Under the pieces are notes generated by a model. That model did no database searches and was not told the origin of the DNA. It was given only the letters and a program-made list of their open reading frames with translations. Position numbers and translations under genes: made by a program. From Candidatus Hydrogenedentota bacterium (GTDB taxonomy: Bacteria > Hydrogenedentota > Hydrogenedentia > Hydrogenedentales > SLHB01), in NCBI GenBank assembly GCA_016209895.1, contig JACQVH010000217.1, forward strand, positions 1 through 52,919: 52,919 bases of DNA, given 5' to 3'. Shown in pieces: positions 37,415 to 47,209 of this stretch (the stretch's first letter is position 1; each line of letters begins with the position of its first letter).

Positions 37415-38128
37415 TCACCACAACGCCGCCAACGTCTCGCTCGCCTTCCCGCGAAGCGAGTATGTGTAGAGGTGCGAGACAATGGTCAACTCCGGGTTAA
37501 TTTCGATGCTCGGGACGCCGCGCGCGAACGCGTAATGTGGCAGGTCCGCAGCGGGATATACCACGGCCGATGTGCCTATCGTGACCAGCAGATCGCACTC
37601 GCTGAGAGCCTTCATTGCGGCCTCGAGAAACCCCGAATCCAGCATATCTCCAAACCACACAATGTCCGGCCGCCAATAGGCTCCGCAGGAACAGCGCCGC
37701 GGCCGAAACGGAACACTGAAATCCTCTCGCACGATTCCTTCCCGACTACACCGAACCCTCCACAACGAGCCGTGCAACTCGACAACACTTCGACAACCGG
37801 CCCGCTGCAGCAGCCCATCTATGTTCTGCGTGATGACCGCGGTCCGAGGGTTGCCTTGCTGCGCTTCCGCGATGACGCGGTGGGCAAGGTTCGGCTCGCA
37901 GGCGGCGACTCGGGCGCGACGTACGTCGTGAAAGTCCCACACCTTCTCGGGATCGCGGTCAAAAGCCATCTGGCAAGCAAACTCCTCGTAATTGTATTGA
38001 TGCCAGACTCCGCCCCGCCCCCGGTAGGTCGGGATACCGCTCTCGGCAGAAAGACCGGCGCCGGTGAAGAAAACGATTCGATTGAAATCTCTCAGTCGAA
38101 TGTTGCACCCATTAACGTCCATCGGCAT
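37415..38128 (-). CDS. cobB: Sir2 family NAD-dependent protein deacylase
   Basis: RIVFFTGAGLSAESGIPTYRGRGGVWHQYNYEEFACQMAF...AVITQNIDGLLQRAGCRSVVELHGSLWRVRC...CGAYWRPDIVWFGD. Confidence 0.95.
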   Translation of the reverse strand: MPMDVNGCNIRLRDFNRIVFFTGAGLSAESGIPTYRGRGGVWHQYNYEEFACQMAFDRDPEKVWDFHDVRRARVAACEPNLAHRVIAEAQQGNPRTAVITQNIDGLLQRAGCRSVVELHGSLWRVRCSREGIVREDFSVPFRPRRCSCGAYWRPDIVWFGDMLDSGFLEAAMKALSECDLLVTIGTSAVVYPAADLPHYAFARGVPSIEINPELTIVSHLYTYSLRGKASETLAALW

Positions 38129-38301
38129 GGCTCACGATTGTGCCGGCATGATACCATGGAGACGGGACGTGGCAAGATTCGCCTTCTTCGAAGGCCGCGT
38201 CAGCTTTTGCCGGCGCGATCGCGAAGGCCAATATTGACATTGCACTACCTGTTTGGAGTTGTTAGCATGAGCGCCGAATTGGTGAGAGATGACTACGGGC
38301 T

Positions 38302-39267
38302 ATGACGGACCTCAAAAACATCAAGAGCCTGAACGATTGGCGCAAGTTTCGCGATGAAATCCAGTCGGTGGTGCTGGACGTGTTGCAGGAATGGCCTCCG
38401 GAACACGCGGAATTACAGGTCAAGGTCCTCGATGAAGTCCAGTTTGCCGGATACGTCCGCCGGCGCGTGAACTACTTCGTGGACGAGTGGGAACGCGTAA
38501 CGGCGTGGATGTTCGTGCCCGAAGACCGCGACGAAATGCCGGCTATCCTCTGCTGTCATCAGACCGTCCCGCAGGGAAAGGACGAGCCGGCCGGCCTCGA
38601 AGGCGACCCCAATCTGGCTTTTGCTCAGCACTACGCCGAATTGGGTTACGTGACCCTGGCCCCGGACTGCATTACCGCCGGAGAACGCGTCTCGGTCGGC
38701 TTGCAGCCGTTCGACACGGCGAATTTCTATAAAGACTACCCTCGGATGTCCGCCATGGGAAAAATGCTTTGGGATCACATGCACGCCCTCGACGTGCTCT
38801 GCGACACGCGGCGAGTGGACAGCGCGCGGATTGGCGTGGTGGGCCACAGTTTAGGCGGATATAACGCGTTGCTGTTATCGGCCTTTGACGAGCGGGTGCA
38901 GGCCTGCGTCGCCAGTTGCGCTTTCACGCGGTTCGCCGACGATCCGGAGCCGGAACGGTGGGCTCGAGAGAACTGGTTCGTGCATTTACCGAAACTGAGA
39001 CCCGCGATTAAGAAGCGACGCTTCCCCTTCGATTGGGAGCATATCCTGGCGCTGGCGGCGCCCATCCCCCTCCTGTTACTTACCGCATCGAACGACGACG
39101 TCTTTCCCCATGCCGAGAGCTGCCAGAAGGCTTCGCAAACAGCGCGCACCGTCTATAGACTTCTGGGCGCGACCGAGGCGCTCGAATGTCACACCCATGA
39201 CTATGGCCACCAGATGACGCCCGAAACGCTGGCACGATCGGACGACTGGTTTGAACGATGGCTCTAG
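38302..39267 (+). CDS. Alpha/beta hydrolase (dienelactone hydrolase / acetyl-xylan-esterase-like)
   Basis: PAILCCHQTVPQGKDEPAGLEGDPNLAFAQHYAELGYVTLAPDCITAGER...RIGVVGHSLGGYNALLLSAFDERVQACVASC (GHSLGG). Confidence 0.88.
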   Translation: MTDLKNIKSLNDWRKFRDEIQSVVLDVLQEWPPEHAELQVKVLDEVQFAGYVRRRVNYFVDEWERVTAWMFVPEDRDEMPAILCCHQTVPQGKDEPAGLEGDPNLAFAQHYAELGYVTLAPDCITAGERVSVGLQPFDTANFYKDYPRMSAMGKMLWDHMHALDVLCDTRRVDSARIGVVGHSLGGYNALLLSAFDERVQACVASCAFTRFADDPEPERWARENWFVHLPKLRPAIKKRRFPFDWEHILALAAPIPLLLLTASNDDVFPHAESCQKASQTARTVYRLLGATEALECHTHDYGHQMTPETLARSDDWFERWL

Positions 39268-39343
39268 TCCGTTTGGGGTCGAACGCAACACCCTTCAACG
39301 ATTGTTCGGATTCTTGAGCGGTTAGGAGAGAGGAAATCCAGGG

Positions 39344-40834
39344 ATGAGTCATTTTTCGTGGGTGGATGGGAGTATCGTCGGCATTTATTTATTGGTCACT
39401 ATGGTCGCGGGGATCATGGTGCGCAAATACGTTGTACGAGTAGACCATTTCCTGCTCGCCGGCCGCGAGATGAATCTTTACCTGGGAATTGCGTCGCTGG
39501 CCGCCACGGAGTTCGGCGTCGTGACCTGCATGTACACGGCGCAGAACGGCTATGACAAAGGATTCGCAGGAGCAACTCCCGGCATCATAGCCGCCCTCGC
39601 GATGCTGCTGGTGGGACTCACTGGCTTCTGCGTCAAACCCCTGCGTGACTCGGGTGTCATGACCATCCCGGAACTGTTTGAGAAACGGTACGGTCCGCGT
39701 ATTCGCTGGTTAAGCGGGGTGGTAATCGTGTTGGGCGGGCTGTTGAACATGGGCGTCTTTCTGCGGACCGGGGGGGAATTCCTGGTCTCCGCGTGCGGCA
39801 TGGACAAGGGGCATCTCGAAATCACCATGACGGCCCTGCTCGCCGCCGTAGCCATTTACACGATTCTCGGAGGGATGCTCTCCGTCCTAGTTGCCGACTT
39901 CCTGCAATTCATCGTGATGAGCGCGGGTCTGATGGCGGTTACCGTCCTGATCCTCAAAAACGTGGGATGGAGCGCGATGACCGCTGCGGTCGAGAAACAT
40001 TATGGAGCCGGCGGTTTCAATCCCTTTGTTCATCCGAAGATGGGATGGGACTACATAGTCTTCAACGTTTTGGGAAATACGGCGGCGGTTCTTACCTGGC
40101 AAACCACCATCCAACGCCTGCTCGCCGCCAAGGATACTGCCACGGGTCAACGGGTCTATTCCCGTACCAGCTTTTTCTTTGTCTGCCGCTTTCTGATTCC
40201 CGGGATTTGGGGCATAGCGGCCTTGGCGACGCTAACGCCCGAGCAGGTTGGCGGCAACACCCTACACGCGATGCCTCTCTTTCTGAGCCAGTTCGTACCA
40301 ATGGGCTTGATGGGATTGCTGATTGCGGCCATGCTGGCGGCCGACATGTCCACGGACTCGTCCTACATGCTCACGTGGGGCAGCGTGATTTACAACGACA
40401 TCCTGGCCCCCTTCCGCAAAGGCAAATGGTCCGAAAAGCGCGGCATACTCTGGAATCGCATGATCGTTGCGCTAATCGGGGTGTTCCTGTTAGTGTACGG
40501 TTTGTGGTACGAAATCAAGGGTGACCTATGGAGTTACCTCTTGGAAACCGGCACCATCTATCTTGCCAGCATGTCCACACTCCTCATTGCCTGCTGCTAT
40601 TGGAAGCGGGCCAATAGTTGGGGCGCCGCCGGGGCCATCATCTGCGGCGCATTCATCCCTTTGACCCGCCTGACGCTGGAGCAATTCCCATACACGGCGG
40701 ACTTCGCGGCGCGGGTAGGCCCCGAGAAGGGCGGCATTACTACCTTCGCCTGTGCCGCCGCGGCCATGGTGATCGGATCGTTGCTCAAACCTCAAAACAC
40801 TGCCAACAACGGAGGAGTCCAGACCGATGGCTGA
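39344..40834 (+). CDS. Sodium:solute symporter (SSS) family transporter
   Basis: DGSIVGIYLLVTMVAGIMVRKYVVRVDHFLLAGREMNLYLGIASLAATEFGVVTCMYTAQNGYDKGFAGATPGIIAAL; many TM segments. Confidence 0.93.
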   Translation: MSHFSWVDGSIVGIYLLVTMVAGIMVRKYVVRVDHFLLAGREMNLYLGIASLAATEFGVVTCMYTAQNGYDKGFAGATPGIIAALAMLLVGLTGFCVKPLRDSGVMTIPELFEKRYGPRIRWLSGVVIVLGGLLNMGVFLRTGGEFLVSACGMDKGHLEITMTALLAAVAIYTILGGMLSVLVADFLQFIVMSAGLMAVTVLILKNVGWSAMTAAVEKHYGAGGFNPFVHPKMGWDYIVFNVLGNTAAVLTWQTTIQRLLAAKDTATGQRVYSRTSFFFVCRFLIPGIWGIAALATLTPEQVGGNTLHAMPLFLSQFVPMGLMGLLIAAMLAADMSTDSSYMLTWGSVIYNDILAPFRKGKWSEKRGILWNRMIVALIGVFLLVYGLWYEIKGDLWSYLLETGTIYLASMSTLLIACCYWKRANSWGAAGAIICGAFIPLTRLTLEQFPYTADFAARVGPEKGGITTFACAAAAMVIGSLLKPQNTANNGGVQTDG

Positions 40835-40985
40835 CCACTGGTTTTGGTGGCTGCTGACGGCCGCCTGTGTCTTCTGGTATTCCGTGATCACCGTGTACGT
40901 GGCCGTTCGGGGATTCTCCGACATCAAAACCATGCTGGCCCACCTTTCACAAAGGCCCAGCGACCCTGATCAATCCGTACCGTGA
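40827..40985 (+). CDS. 52-aa single-TM small protein, putative symporter accessory subunit
   Basis: MADHWFWWLLTAACVFWYSVITVYVAVRGFSDIKTMLAHLSQRPSDPDQSVP; start ATG overlaps the symporter stop (ATGGCTGA). Below the size cutoff of the ORF track. Confidence 0.75.
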   Translation: MADHWFWWLLTAACVFWYSVITVYVAVRGFSDIKTMLAHLSQRPSDPDQSVP

Positions 40986-41126
40986 CGACGCCGCGCAGGG
41001 AACACAGCGTCAGTCTCCAAGTGTTATCTGTTTGACTCGCCATAAGCTAACTAGCAGGCAGGTCTAAATTCAGTGGCCTGGAAACCAGGCGGGAACCTGG
41101 GAACAGAGTTCAAAAAGAGGGTACGC

Positions 41127-42095
41127 ATGAGTAAAGTGCAACAGATCGCAGAACCGGAAGTTACGGAGAAGGTCGGGCGCCTCGTTGAGAACATCGAACA
41201 GGTCATTTTCGGCAAACGGGAGGTGGTTAAGCTCTGTGTCGTGGGTCTTCTGGCGCGTGGGCACATACTCATCGAAGATATCCCCGGTATCGGAAAGACC
41301 ACCCTGGCCCAAGGCTTGGCGCGTTCCATTGACTGCGCGTTCAGCCGGATTCAGTTCACGAGCGACATGCTACCCTCGGATATCTTGGGAGTCAGCGTTC
41401 TAAACCCCAAAACGCAGGATTTCGAGTTCCGTTCGGGACCGATCTTCTCGCATATCATCCTGGCGGACGAAGTCAATCGCACCCCACCCAAAACGCAGAG
41501 CGCCCTCCTGGAGGCCATGAGCGAGTACCAGGTTTCGGTGGACGGCATCACACACGCCTTACCGCAGCCTTTTATGGTACTCGCCACGCAGAATCCCATC
41601 GAGTACGAAGGGACTTACACCCTTCCGGAGTCGCAACTCGACCGGTTCATGCTGCGCATCGAGGTAGGCTATCCCGGCCCGGACGACGAACTACTTATTA
41701 TGCGCCGTCGGGATCCGAAAGTGGCCTTGGACCGTTTGCGGCCGGTGTTGTCGGCGCCGGAGGTCTTGGAGTTGCAGGAACGGGTTGGTCAAGTCTATGT
41801 GGAAGAGAGCGTAGCGCAGTATATGCTCGAGATCGTTCAGGGCACGCGCGAGGATGAGCATGTCCAACTGGGCGCGAGCCCGCGAGCTTCGGTATCCTTC
41901 TACGAGATATGCCAAGCACGGGCTTTAGTAGAAGGTCGCGACTATGTGACGCCGGATGACGTGAAGCAAATGGCGGTACCAGTGCTGTCGCATCGTATCC
42001 TGGTCAAGTCGCGAGGCGGAAATCCGGCTACATCGGCCCGCGAACGGGCTCGGGCCGTCTTCGATGTGGTGAAACGAGTCGCGGTACCCGTGTGA
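41127..42095 (+). CDS. MoxR family AAA+ ATPase
   Basis: VIFGKREVVKLCVVGLLARGHILIEDIPGIGKTTLAQGLARSIDCAFSRIQFTSDMLPSDILGV...ILADEVNRTPPKTQSALLEAMSEYQVSVDG. Confidence 0.95.
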   Translation: MSKVQQIAEPEVTEKVGRLVENIEQVIFGKREVVKLCVVGLLARGHILIEDIPGIGKTTLAQGLARSIDCAFSRIQFTSDMLPSDILGVSVLNPKTQDFEFRSGPIFSHIILADEVNRTPPKTQSALLEAMSEYQVSVDGITHALPQPFMVLATQNPIEYEGTYTLPESQLDRFMLRIEVGYPGPDDELLIMRRRDPKVALDRLRPVLSAPEVLELQERVGQVYVEESVAQYMLEIVQGTREDEHVQLGASPRASVSFYEICQARALVEGRDYVTPDDVKQMAVPVLSHRILVKSRGGNPATSARERARAVFDVVKRVAVPV

Positions 42096-42099
42096 TGGA

Positions 42100-43185
42100 A
42101 TGATACGCAACCCGATGAGACCCCGGCGGCGACTGAGCCGCACGGGGAAGCACTTCACCATTATTTTCGTGCTGGTGCTCCTCGCCGCATGGAACACGGG
42201 CATTAACCTTCTCTACGTCGTCGTCTCGGGACTGGCGAGTTTCCTGATTCTGTCGGTCCTTGTCCCCGGTTTTACGTTGCGCCGGTTGACGGTTACCCGC
42301 GAAGCCCCCCCGGCGGTACAGCGGATGGAACGATTTCCAGTTACGGTCGCGGTCCAAAATCGGAAGCGTTTTTTTCCCGTGGTCTCCGTTCGGATCGAAA
42401 GCTCCGTTCGCTCCGGCCAGAGCTTAAGCTATATCGCGAAAGCACACGCGCAAACCGCGGCCGTGTTTCGGGTTTCCGAACGATTTGAGCGGCGCGGCGT
42501 CTATCCGCTTCCTCCGTTGAAACTGATCACCACATTCCCCTTCGGGCTTCTCGAAACCAGCGTGGTCGTCGGTGATCCGGTAGAGGTCGTAGTGTATCCC
42601 CGCGTGCTGGCGTTGCGCACGGCATTGTTCGATCAATTGCCGGCTACCGGTGCCTTGCCCAAAGTGGCGGGCGGCGGTGGCACCGAGTTCTTCTGTTTGC
42701 GGCAGTACCTTCCGGGCGACGAACTCCGAAAGATCGCTTGGCGGCCCAGCGCCCGCGCCGGGACACTGATTGTGCGGGAGTTGGAACAAGAGACCGTTCG
42801 GCACGCCGTGTTCATGTTCGACACGGGTCGGGTCGAAGGTCTGGACGATTCGGATTTTGAGAATCGCTTCGAGGACGCCGTGGAACTGGTGGCCTCGCTG
42901 GCCGTTACGCTGCTTCAGCGGGAATACAGTGTTTCGCTGGTCACGCCCACGGCACAGGTGGAGGACGGCGAGGGCAAGATGCAAATCAAGCGGATTCTAG
43001 AATTCCTGGCGCGCGTCCAGCCGACCCACGAGGTAGCAGGCGATGCGTTCTTCCGAAGTATCATCGCGCGAGAAGCGCGCGGGGCGGCCTATTTTGCGGT
43101 GACCGCCGACGCCGAGCGTTGGGGACGCAAGCTGGGCGTCGGAAGCCTCCACGTGTTGGACCCGCAGGAGGTGCTGCGTGCGTAA
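42100..43185 (+). CDS. DUF58 domain protein
   Basis: Two N-terminal TM segments; GGGGTEFFCLRQYLPGDELRKIAWRPSARAGTLIVRELEQE (DUF58 signature). Confidence 0.92.
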   Translation: MIRNPMRPRRRLSRTGKHFTIIFVLVLLAAWNTGINLLYVVVSGLASFLILSVLVPGFTLRRLTVTREAPPAVQRMERFPVTVAVQNRKRFFPVVSVRIESSVRSGQSLSYIAKAHAQTAAVFRVSERFERRGVYPLPPLKLITTFPFGLLETSVVVGDPVEVVVYPRVLALRTALFDQLPATGALPKVAGGGGTEFFCLRQYLPGDELRKIAWRPSARAGTLIVRELEQETVRHAVFMFDTGRVEGLDDSDFENRFEDAVELVASLAVTLLQREYSVSLVTPTAQVEDGEGKMQIKRILEFLARVQPTHEVAGDAFFRSIIAREARGAAYFAVTADAERWGRKLGVGSLHVLDPQEVLRA

Positions 43186-45403
43186 GCGCGTCGAAAGATC
43201 GTTGCGCCTCAGCACGGCGTTAATTGTGTTAGCGGGCTACTTGGCACTCGCGGTTACGCCGGAATACGGCGCGGCATTGCTGATCGTTCCCGCCATCCTG
43301 CTGGTATTGGCGCCGTTTGGGGAGTGGCTTGATCAGCGATATCCCGGTTATCAGCGCGCTACAACCGCGATTACTATCGTGTACACGTTGATAATGCCGG
43401 TCTCGATAATCGGATTTGGCCTGCTGGACGGCGTCATCAGCCTGATCATTTACATCCTGGCCTTCAAACTGCTGCACCGGAAAGTCGAGCGCGACTACTA
43501 TCACATATTCCTCATGTCATTCTTCCTGTTGGTTGCGGCGTGTGTGCAGACGCCAAGCGCTTCGATCAGCCTGGTCTTCGTCCTATTCCTGTTCAGCGCC
43601 GCCTGGTCGTTCCTGCTTCTCCAAGTACACGTGGAATCGCTGGCGGCAGACCACACCAAGTTGCCGGACCTCGTCGCTCTGAGGCAAACACGCTGGGTGC
43701 CGGAGGTGGAGGTCGCATCGCGCCACGGGCCGAGTTTCAGCATCATCATGGGATTGATTTCCGTCGCGAGTCTGCTGATGACGATCGTACTGTTCGTGAT
43801 GTTCCCACGTATGGAGGCGGGTATTCTCGGACGCGACAGCTTCGCTCTCTCTTCGCGGACGGGACTTTCGGCGTCGGTAGACTTGGCAACCAGCACACGC
43901 ATCGAGCGGGATACCACCCCCGTTATGCGGGTTGAGTTCCCGCTCGAACGTTACCAGCAGTACGACGGACCAATGTTTTGGCGCAGCACTACACTGGACT
44001 CGTATTCACGAGGCAGATGGGAGCGGTCGCCAACGGTAGTAGACGTCGAAGACGCACTTCAGAGTCCAATTCTTGCCCGAATCCTGCCGTACACGGCTAC
44101 GTACATCTACTTCTCCAACAATACGGACTACCTGAAGCGCCGAATTACCGGTCGGGGGCCTCGGGTCGTCCATCAAGTAGTTTTTCTGGATGTCGTTTCG
44201 GGACAGGGCATCCCAACATTGAATGCGGTGGAAACGTTCGAGTACCGCGGCGGCCGGCTGGAATGGGATCGGAAACTGGACGGTTCAATCATTCCGATCG
44301 GAATATCGCCCGGGGGTCTGCAATATAAGGCGGACTCCCTCGTCGAAGACCCGCCGGCCGAGGTCTTGCGAGAGGCGCCCGACAATTACGAGGAGCGACT
44401 CTCTCCGGACGTGTATCAGTTATTGACTTATCACGATCTCGAAGCGCGGACGATTGCGTTGGCGCGAGATATCACCGAGAGCGCCGAGACGGTTTACGAC
44501 AAGGCCGTAGCGATCGAACGATGGCTGCAAACGGGCGACTTATACTATTCCCTTGACCTGGAGACTCGCTTGCAGCCCACGGAACATCCGGTAGACATAT
44601 TCCTCCACAACACGAAGATCGGGCACTGCGAATTATTCGCGAGCGCCATGGCGCTGATGTTGCGCAGTTTGGGAATTCCGACGCGCGTGGTCAATGGGTT
44701 TCGCGGAGCCGAATGGAATGGGAACGACCAATCCTATCTGGTGCGGAATGAAATGGCCCACCTTTGGGTGGAGGTGTATTTTTTGGGTCGCGGGTGGGTG
44801 ACATTTGATCCTTCCCCTCCGAGCGAAGGAATCGCGAATAACGCGCTGGATTCGCTCTCCCGCTGGTTTTCAGGTCGTGTATTGAAGGCTAAGATACTCT
44901 GGTACAGCCGCGTGATCGGTTTCACCCAAGAGCGCCGGTGGCAGACGTTTCGGGATCTTGCGCTTGGAATCATCGGATTCGGGACAGACTTATCCTTCCA
45001 GCCCGGCGAGACGCGGCACGGCGGTGAGAGCAGTCTCAACCTTTTCCGTGTCATCTCAACCGGCGTTCTCGGTATTACAGTGTTGGTAGGCATCGTCATC
45101 GCCGTACCACGCCTTCGCGTCCGCCGCAATCACCGGCGCGTACTCACCCGAGATCAGAGCCGTGCCATTCGTCTTTTCGGGTCGCTCGTAAAGCGATTAC
45201 AGCGCTACGGCGCGGAGTGCCGCGGCCGGACGACCGCCGAAATCCTCGACGAATTGTACCAAACCCCCCAACTGAATCCGGCGCCCGTCGAGCGCGTATT
45301 CTCCGCATACAACCAGGTACGTTTTGGCGGACGCGCGCTCGATTGGCACGAGTACCGGCAACTTCGCAGATTGGTTCAGTCCGTGCGGCCACAGACCGTT
45401 TAG
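43178..45403 (+). CDS. TgpA-type membrane transglutaminase-like protein
   Basis: N-terminal multi-TM (DUF3488-like); YDKAVAIERWLQTGDLYYSLDLETRLQPTEHPVDIFLHNTKIGHCELFASAMALMLRSLGIPTRVVNGFRGAEWN...AHLWVEVYFLGRGWVTFDPSPP; C-terminal DUF4129-like. Confidence 0.93.
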   Translation: MRKRVERSLRLSTALIVLAGYLALAVTPEYGAALLIVPAILLVLAPFGEWLDQRYPGYQRATTAITIVYTLIMPVSIIGFGLLDGVISLIIYILAFKLLHRKVERDYYHIFLMSFFLLVAACVQTPSASISLVFVLFLFSAAWSFLLLQVHVESLAADHTKLPDLVALRQTRWVPEVEVASRHGPSFSIIMGLISVASLLMTIVLFVMFPRMEAGILGRDSFALSSRTGLSASVDLATSTRIERDTTPVMRVEFPLERYQQYDGPMFWRSTTLDSYSRGRWERSPTVVDVEDALQSPILARILPYTATYIYFSNNTDYLKRRITGRGPRVVHQVVFLDVVSGQGIPTLNAVETFEYRGGRLEWDRKLDGSIIPIGISPGGLQYKADSLVEDPPAEVLREAPDNYEERLSPDVYQLLTYHDLEARTIALARDITESAETVYDKAVAIERWLQTGDLYYSLDLETRLQPTEHPVDIFLHNTKIGHCELFASAMALMLRSLGIPTRVVNGFRGAEWNGNDQSYLVRNEMAHLWVEVYFLGRGWVTFDPSPPSEGIANNALDSLSRWFSGRVLKAKILWYSRVIGFTQERRWQTFRDLALGIIGFGTDLSFQPGETRHGGESSLNLFRVISTGVLGITVLVGIVIAVPRLRVRRNHRRVLTRDQSRAIRLFGSLVKRLQRYGAECRGRTTAEILDELYQTPQLNPAPVERVFSAYNQVRFGGRALDWHEYRQLRRLVQSVRPQTV

Positions 45404-46041
45404 GTAGCTCCTAGCGCAGAGTTGATGATCCACTGCAAATCCAGCGCATCGGTCACGCCCGCAAGGTTGACGTCGGAAGGCACGGGAGGAGTCATACCAA
45501 GGACGGCACTAATGGCCAATTGGACGTCGATAGCGTCTACGTAACCGTCACAATTGAGATCGCCGGGAGATTGCGAAACCGGATAGGAACTCGGAGACCG
45601 AGGATTTGTGCTCTGCGCATACTCAAAACTGTCCCAATATCCGTCCCCATCGGAATCTCGACTGTAGGGGTCCGTTCCAAGCAGATATTCGTCGAGGCTG
45701 GAGAGTGTGTCTCCGTCGACGTCGAGAGCAACGTCATGGCGATCCCCCGGATCAAGCCCATTCCAAAGTTCCCATCCATCGGACATGCCATCGCCATCGC
45801 TATCCCAGAGCAAGAAGTGGCTGCCCACGAACGCCTCCATATCGTCAAAGATGCCATCCGCGTCCACGTCTGTTCCGGAGACCGCTATCACACAGACCCA
45901 TGCGTATCCTCTGGTCACTCGCGGCGGCGCCTCCGCCGCCTCGCCGGTCATGGTACACGAATGTAACACAATCAGCGCGACGGAAAGACGCAGTCCTCCG
46001 CTCGCCGGCCGATACGCGGCCGGTCGCACGCATCCCAACAA
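45400..46041 (-). CDS. Secreted protein with calcium-binding thrombospondin-3-like repeats and C-terminal type I dockerin-like domain
   Basis: DVDADGIFDDMEAF, DSDGDGMSDGWELWNGLDP, DVDGDTLSSLDEYLLGTDP, DSDGDGYWDSFEYAQSTNP, then GDLNCDGYVDAIDVQLAISAVLG ... SDVNLAGVTDALDLQWIINSALG. Confidence 0.85.
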   Translation of the reverse strand: MLGCVRPAAYRPASGGLRLSVALIVLHSCTMTGEAAEAPPRVTRGYAWVCVIAVSGTDVDADGIFDDMEAFVGSHFLLWDSDGDGMSDGWELWNGLDPGDRHDVALDVDGDTLSSLDEYLLGTDPYSRDSDGDGYWDSFEYAQSTNPRSPSSYPVSQSPGDLNCDGYVDAIDVQLAISAVLGMTPPVPSDVNLAGVTDALDLQWIINSALGAT

Positions 46042-46302
46042 CTTATCTCCTTCCGCTGCTTCGGTCGAGGAAACTCAAGTGCAACGGATGTGCCAGATAG
46101 GTTTTGGCGCGCGCCTCTCAAGATCGGCATTCTCCAAGAAGCGTGAGTGCGTAATGTCTAGACAAGAAAAATCGTCAATGTTTACCGCGCTTCCTGCAGT
46201 TCGTGATGCGAAATCCGTTGTACGCGGCGGTGGGAACCAGCAAAGTTTCGCGGCCCGGTTCACGATAAGCAGTGGCTCACAGCAAGTTTTCGGTGTACAA
46301 TT

Positions 46303-47193
46303 TTGCGCGACGGGTGCTTGGAGCGTACAGAAGTGAACGTACTCTTCGCGGGCGGCAGGACGCATGACCGCACATCTTGGGATTGGGCACGCGGATGCGC
46401 GTGCAGATGCGTCGAGATCACGTTACTGGTGCTGGCACGGGGCATTTCCGCTGCGGCCGACGTGTTAACCGTTACCGGTTTCAACGTCGAGTCCGGCGAT
46501 GCCAGTCCGCAGGTGATCGCAACGTACATTCAGGGTGCAGGACCTACTGATCTGTGGGGTCTTTGCGAAGTGGAAGATGCATCGTGGCTCGCCCCGATTG
46601 AAAACGCTGCAGAAGCCGTACGCGGCACGGATTACCGGTCTATCTTAGGAACCACGGGCGGCGCAGACCGGCTGGCGATCCTGTATGACGACGAGATCGT
46701 ACAGGAAGTACGCCATCAGGAATTGCACAATGTCAATGTGGACGGCCGGGTACGCGCGCCGCTGTTCGCGGAGTTCCGTGTGCGCACGACGGGAACCGTG
46801 TTTATATTCATGGTAAATCATTTGTACCGGCGCGACGACCAGGGACGGCGTCTGCAGGCCGCACGACTAAACGCATGGGCAACGACGCAGTCCCTGCCAA
46901 TTGTCGCCGTCGGTGATTACAATTTCGATTGGAACGTGCACACGGGAAGACACGATCCGGGTTTCGACCAACTGACCCGCAATGACGTGTTTGTCTGGCT
47001 CAAGCCGTCACGGATTATCAAGACACAATGTTCATCGCGGTACAACTCAATACTGGATTTCATCTTCGTATCGGGTCCGGCAAAGGCGTGGAAGGCCTCG
47101 TCCGTAATCCTCTATCCGGAACCCGACTATTGTCCGGATGACTCGCGAAAGAGCGATCATCGGCCCGTGCAGGCAACGTTAGAAATCCCTTGA
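46303..47193 (+). CDS. Endonuclease/exonuclease/phosphatase family protein
   Basis: TGFNVESGDASPQVIATYIQG...DLWGLCEVEDASWLAPIENA...FIFMVNHLYR...PIVAVGDYNFDW...KSDHRPVQATLEIP (catalytic SDHRPV). Confidence 0.88.
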   Translation: MRDGCLERTEVNVLFAGGRTHDRTSWDWARGCACRCVEITLLVLARGISAAADVLTVTGFNVESGDASPQVIATYIQGAGPTDLWGLCEVEDASWLAPIENAAEAVRGTDYRSILGTTGGADRLAILYDDEIVQEVRHQELHNVNVDGRVRAPLFAEFRVRTTGTVFIFMVNHLYRRDDQGRRLQAARLNAWATTQSLPIVAVGDYNFDWNVHTGRHDPGFDQLTRNDVFVWLKPSRIIKTQCSSRYNSILDFIFVSGPAKAWKASSVILYPEPDYCPDDSRKSDHRPVQATLEIP

Positions 47194-47209
47194 GGAAAGG
47201 AGACAGTTC

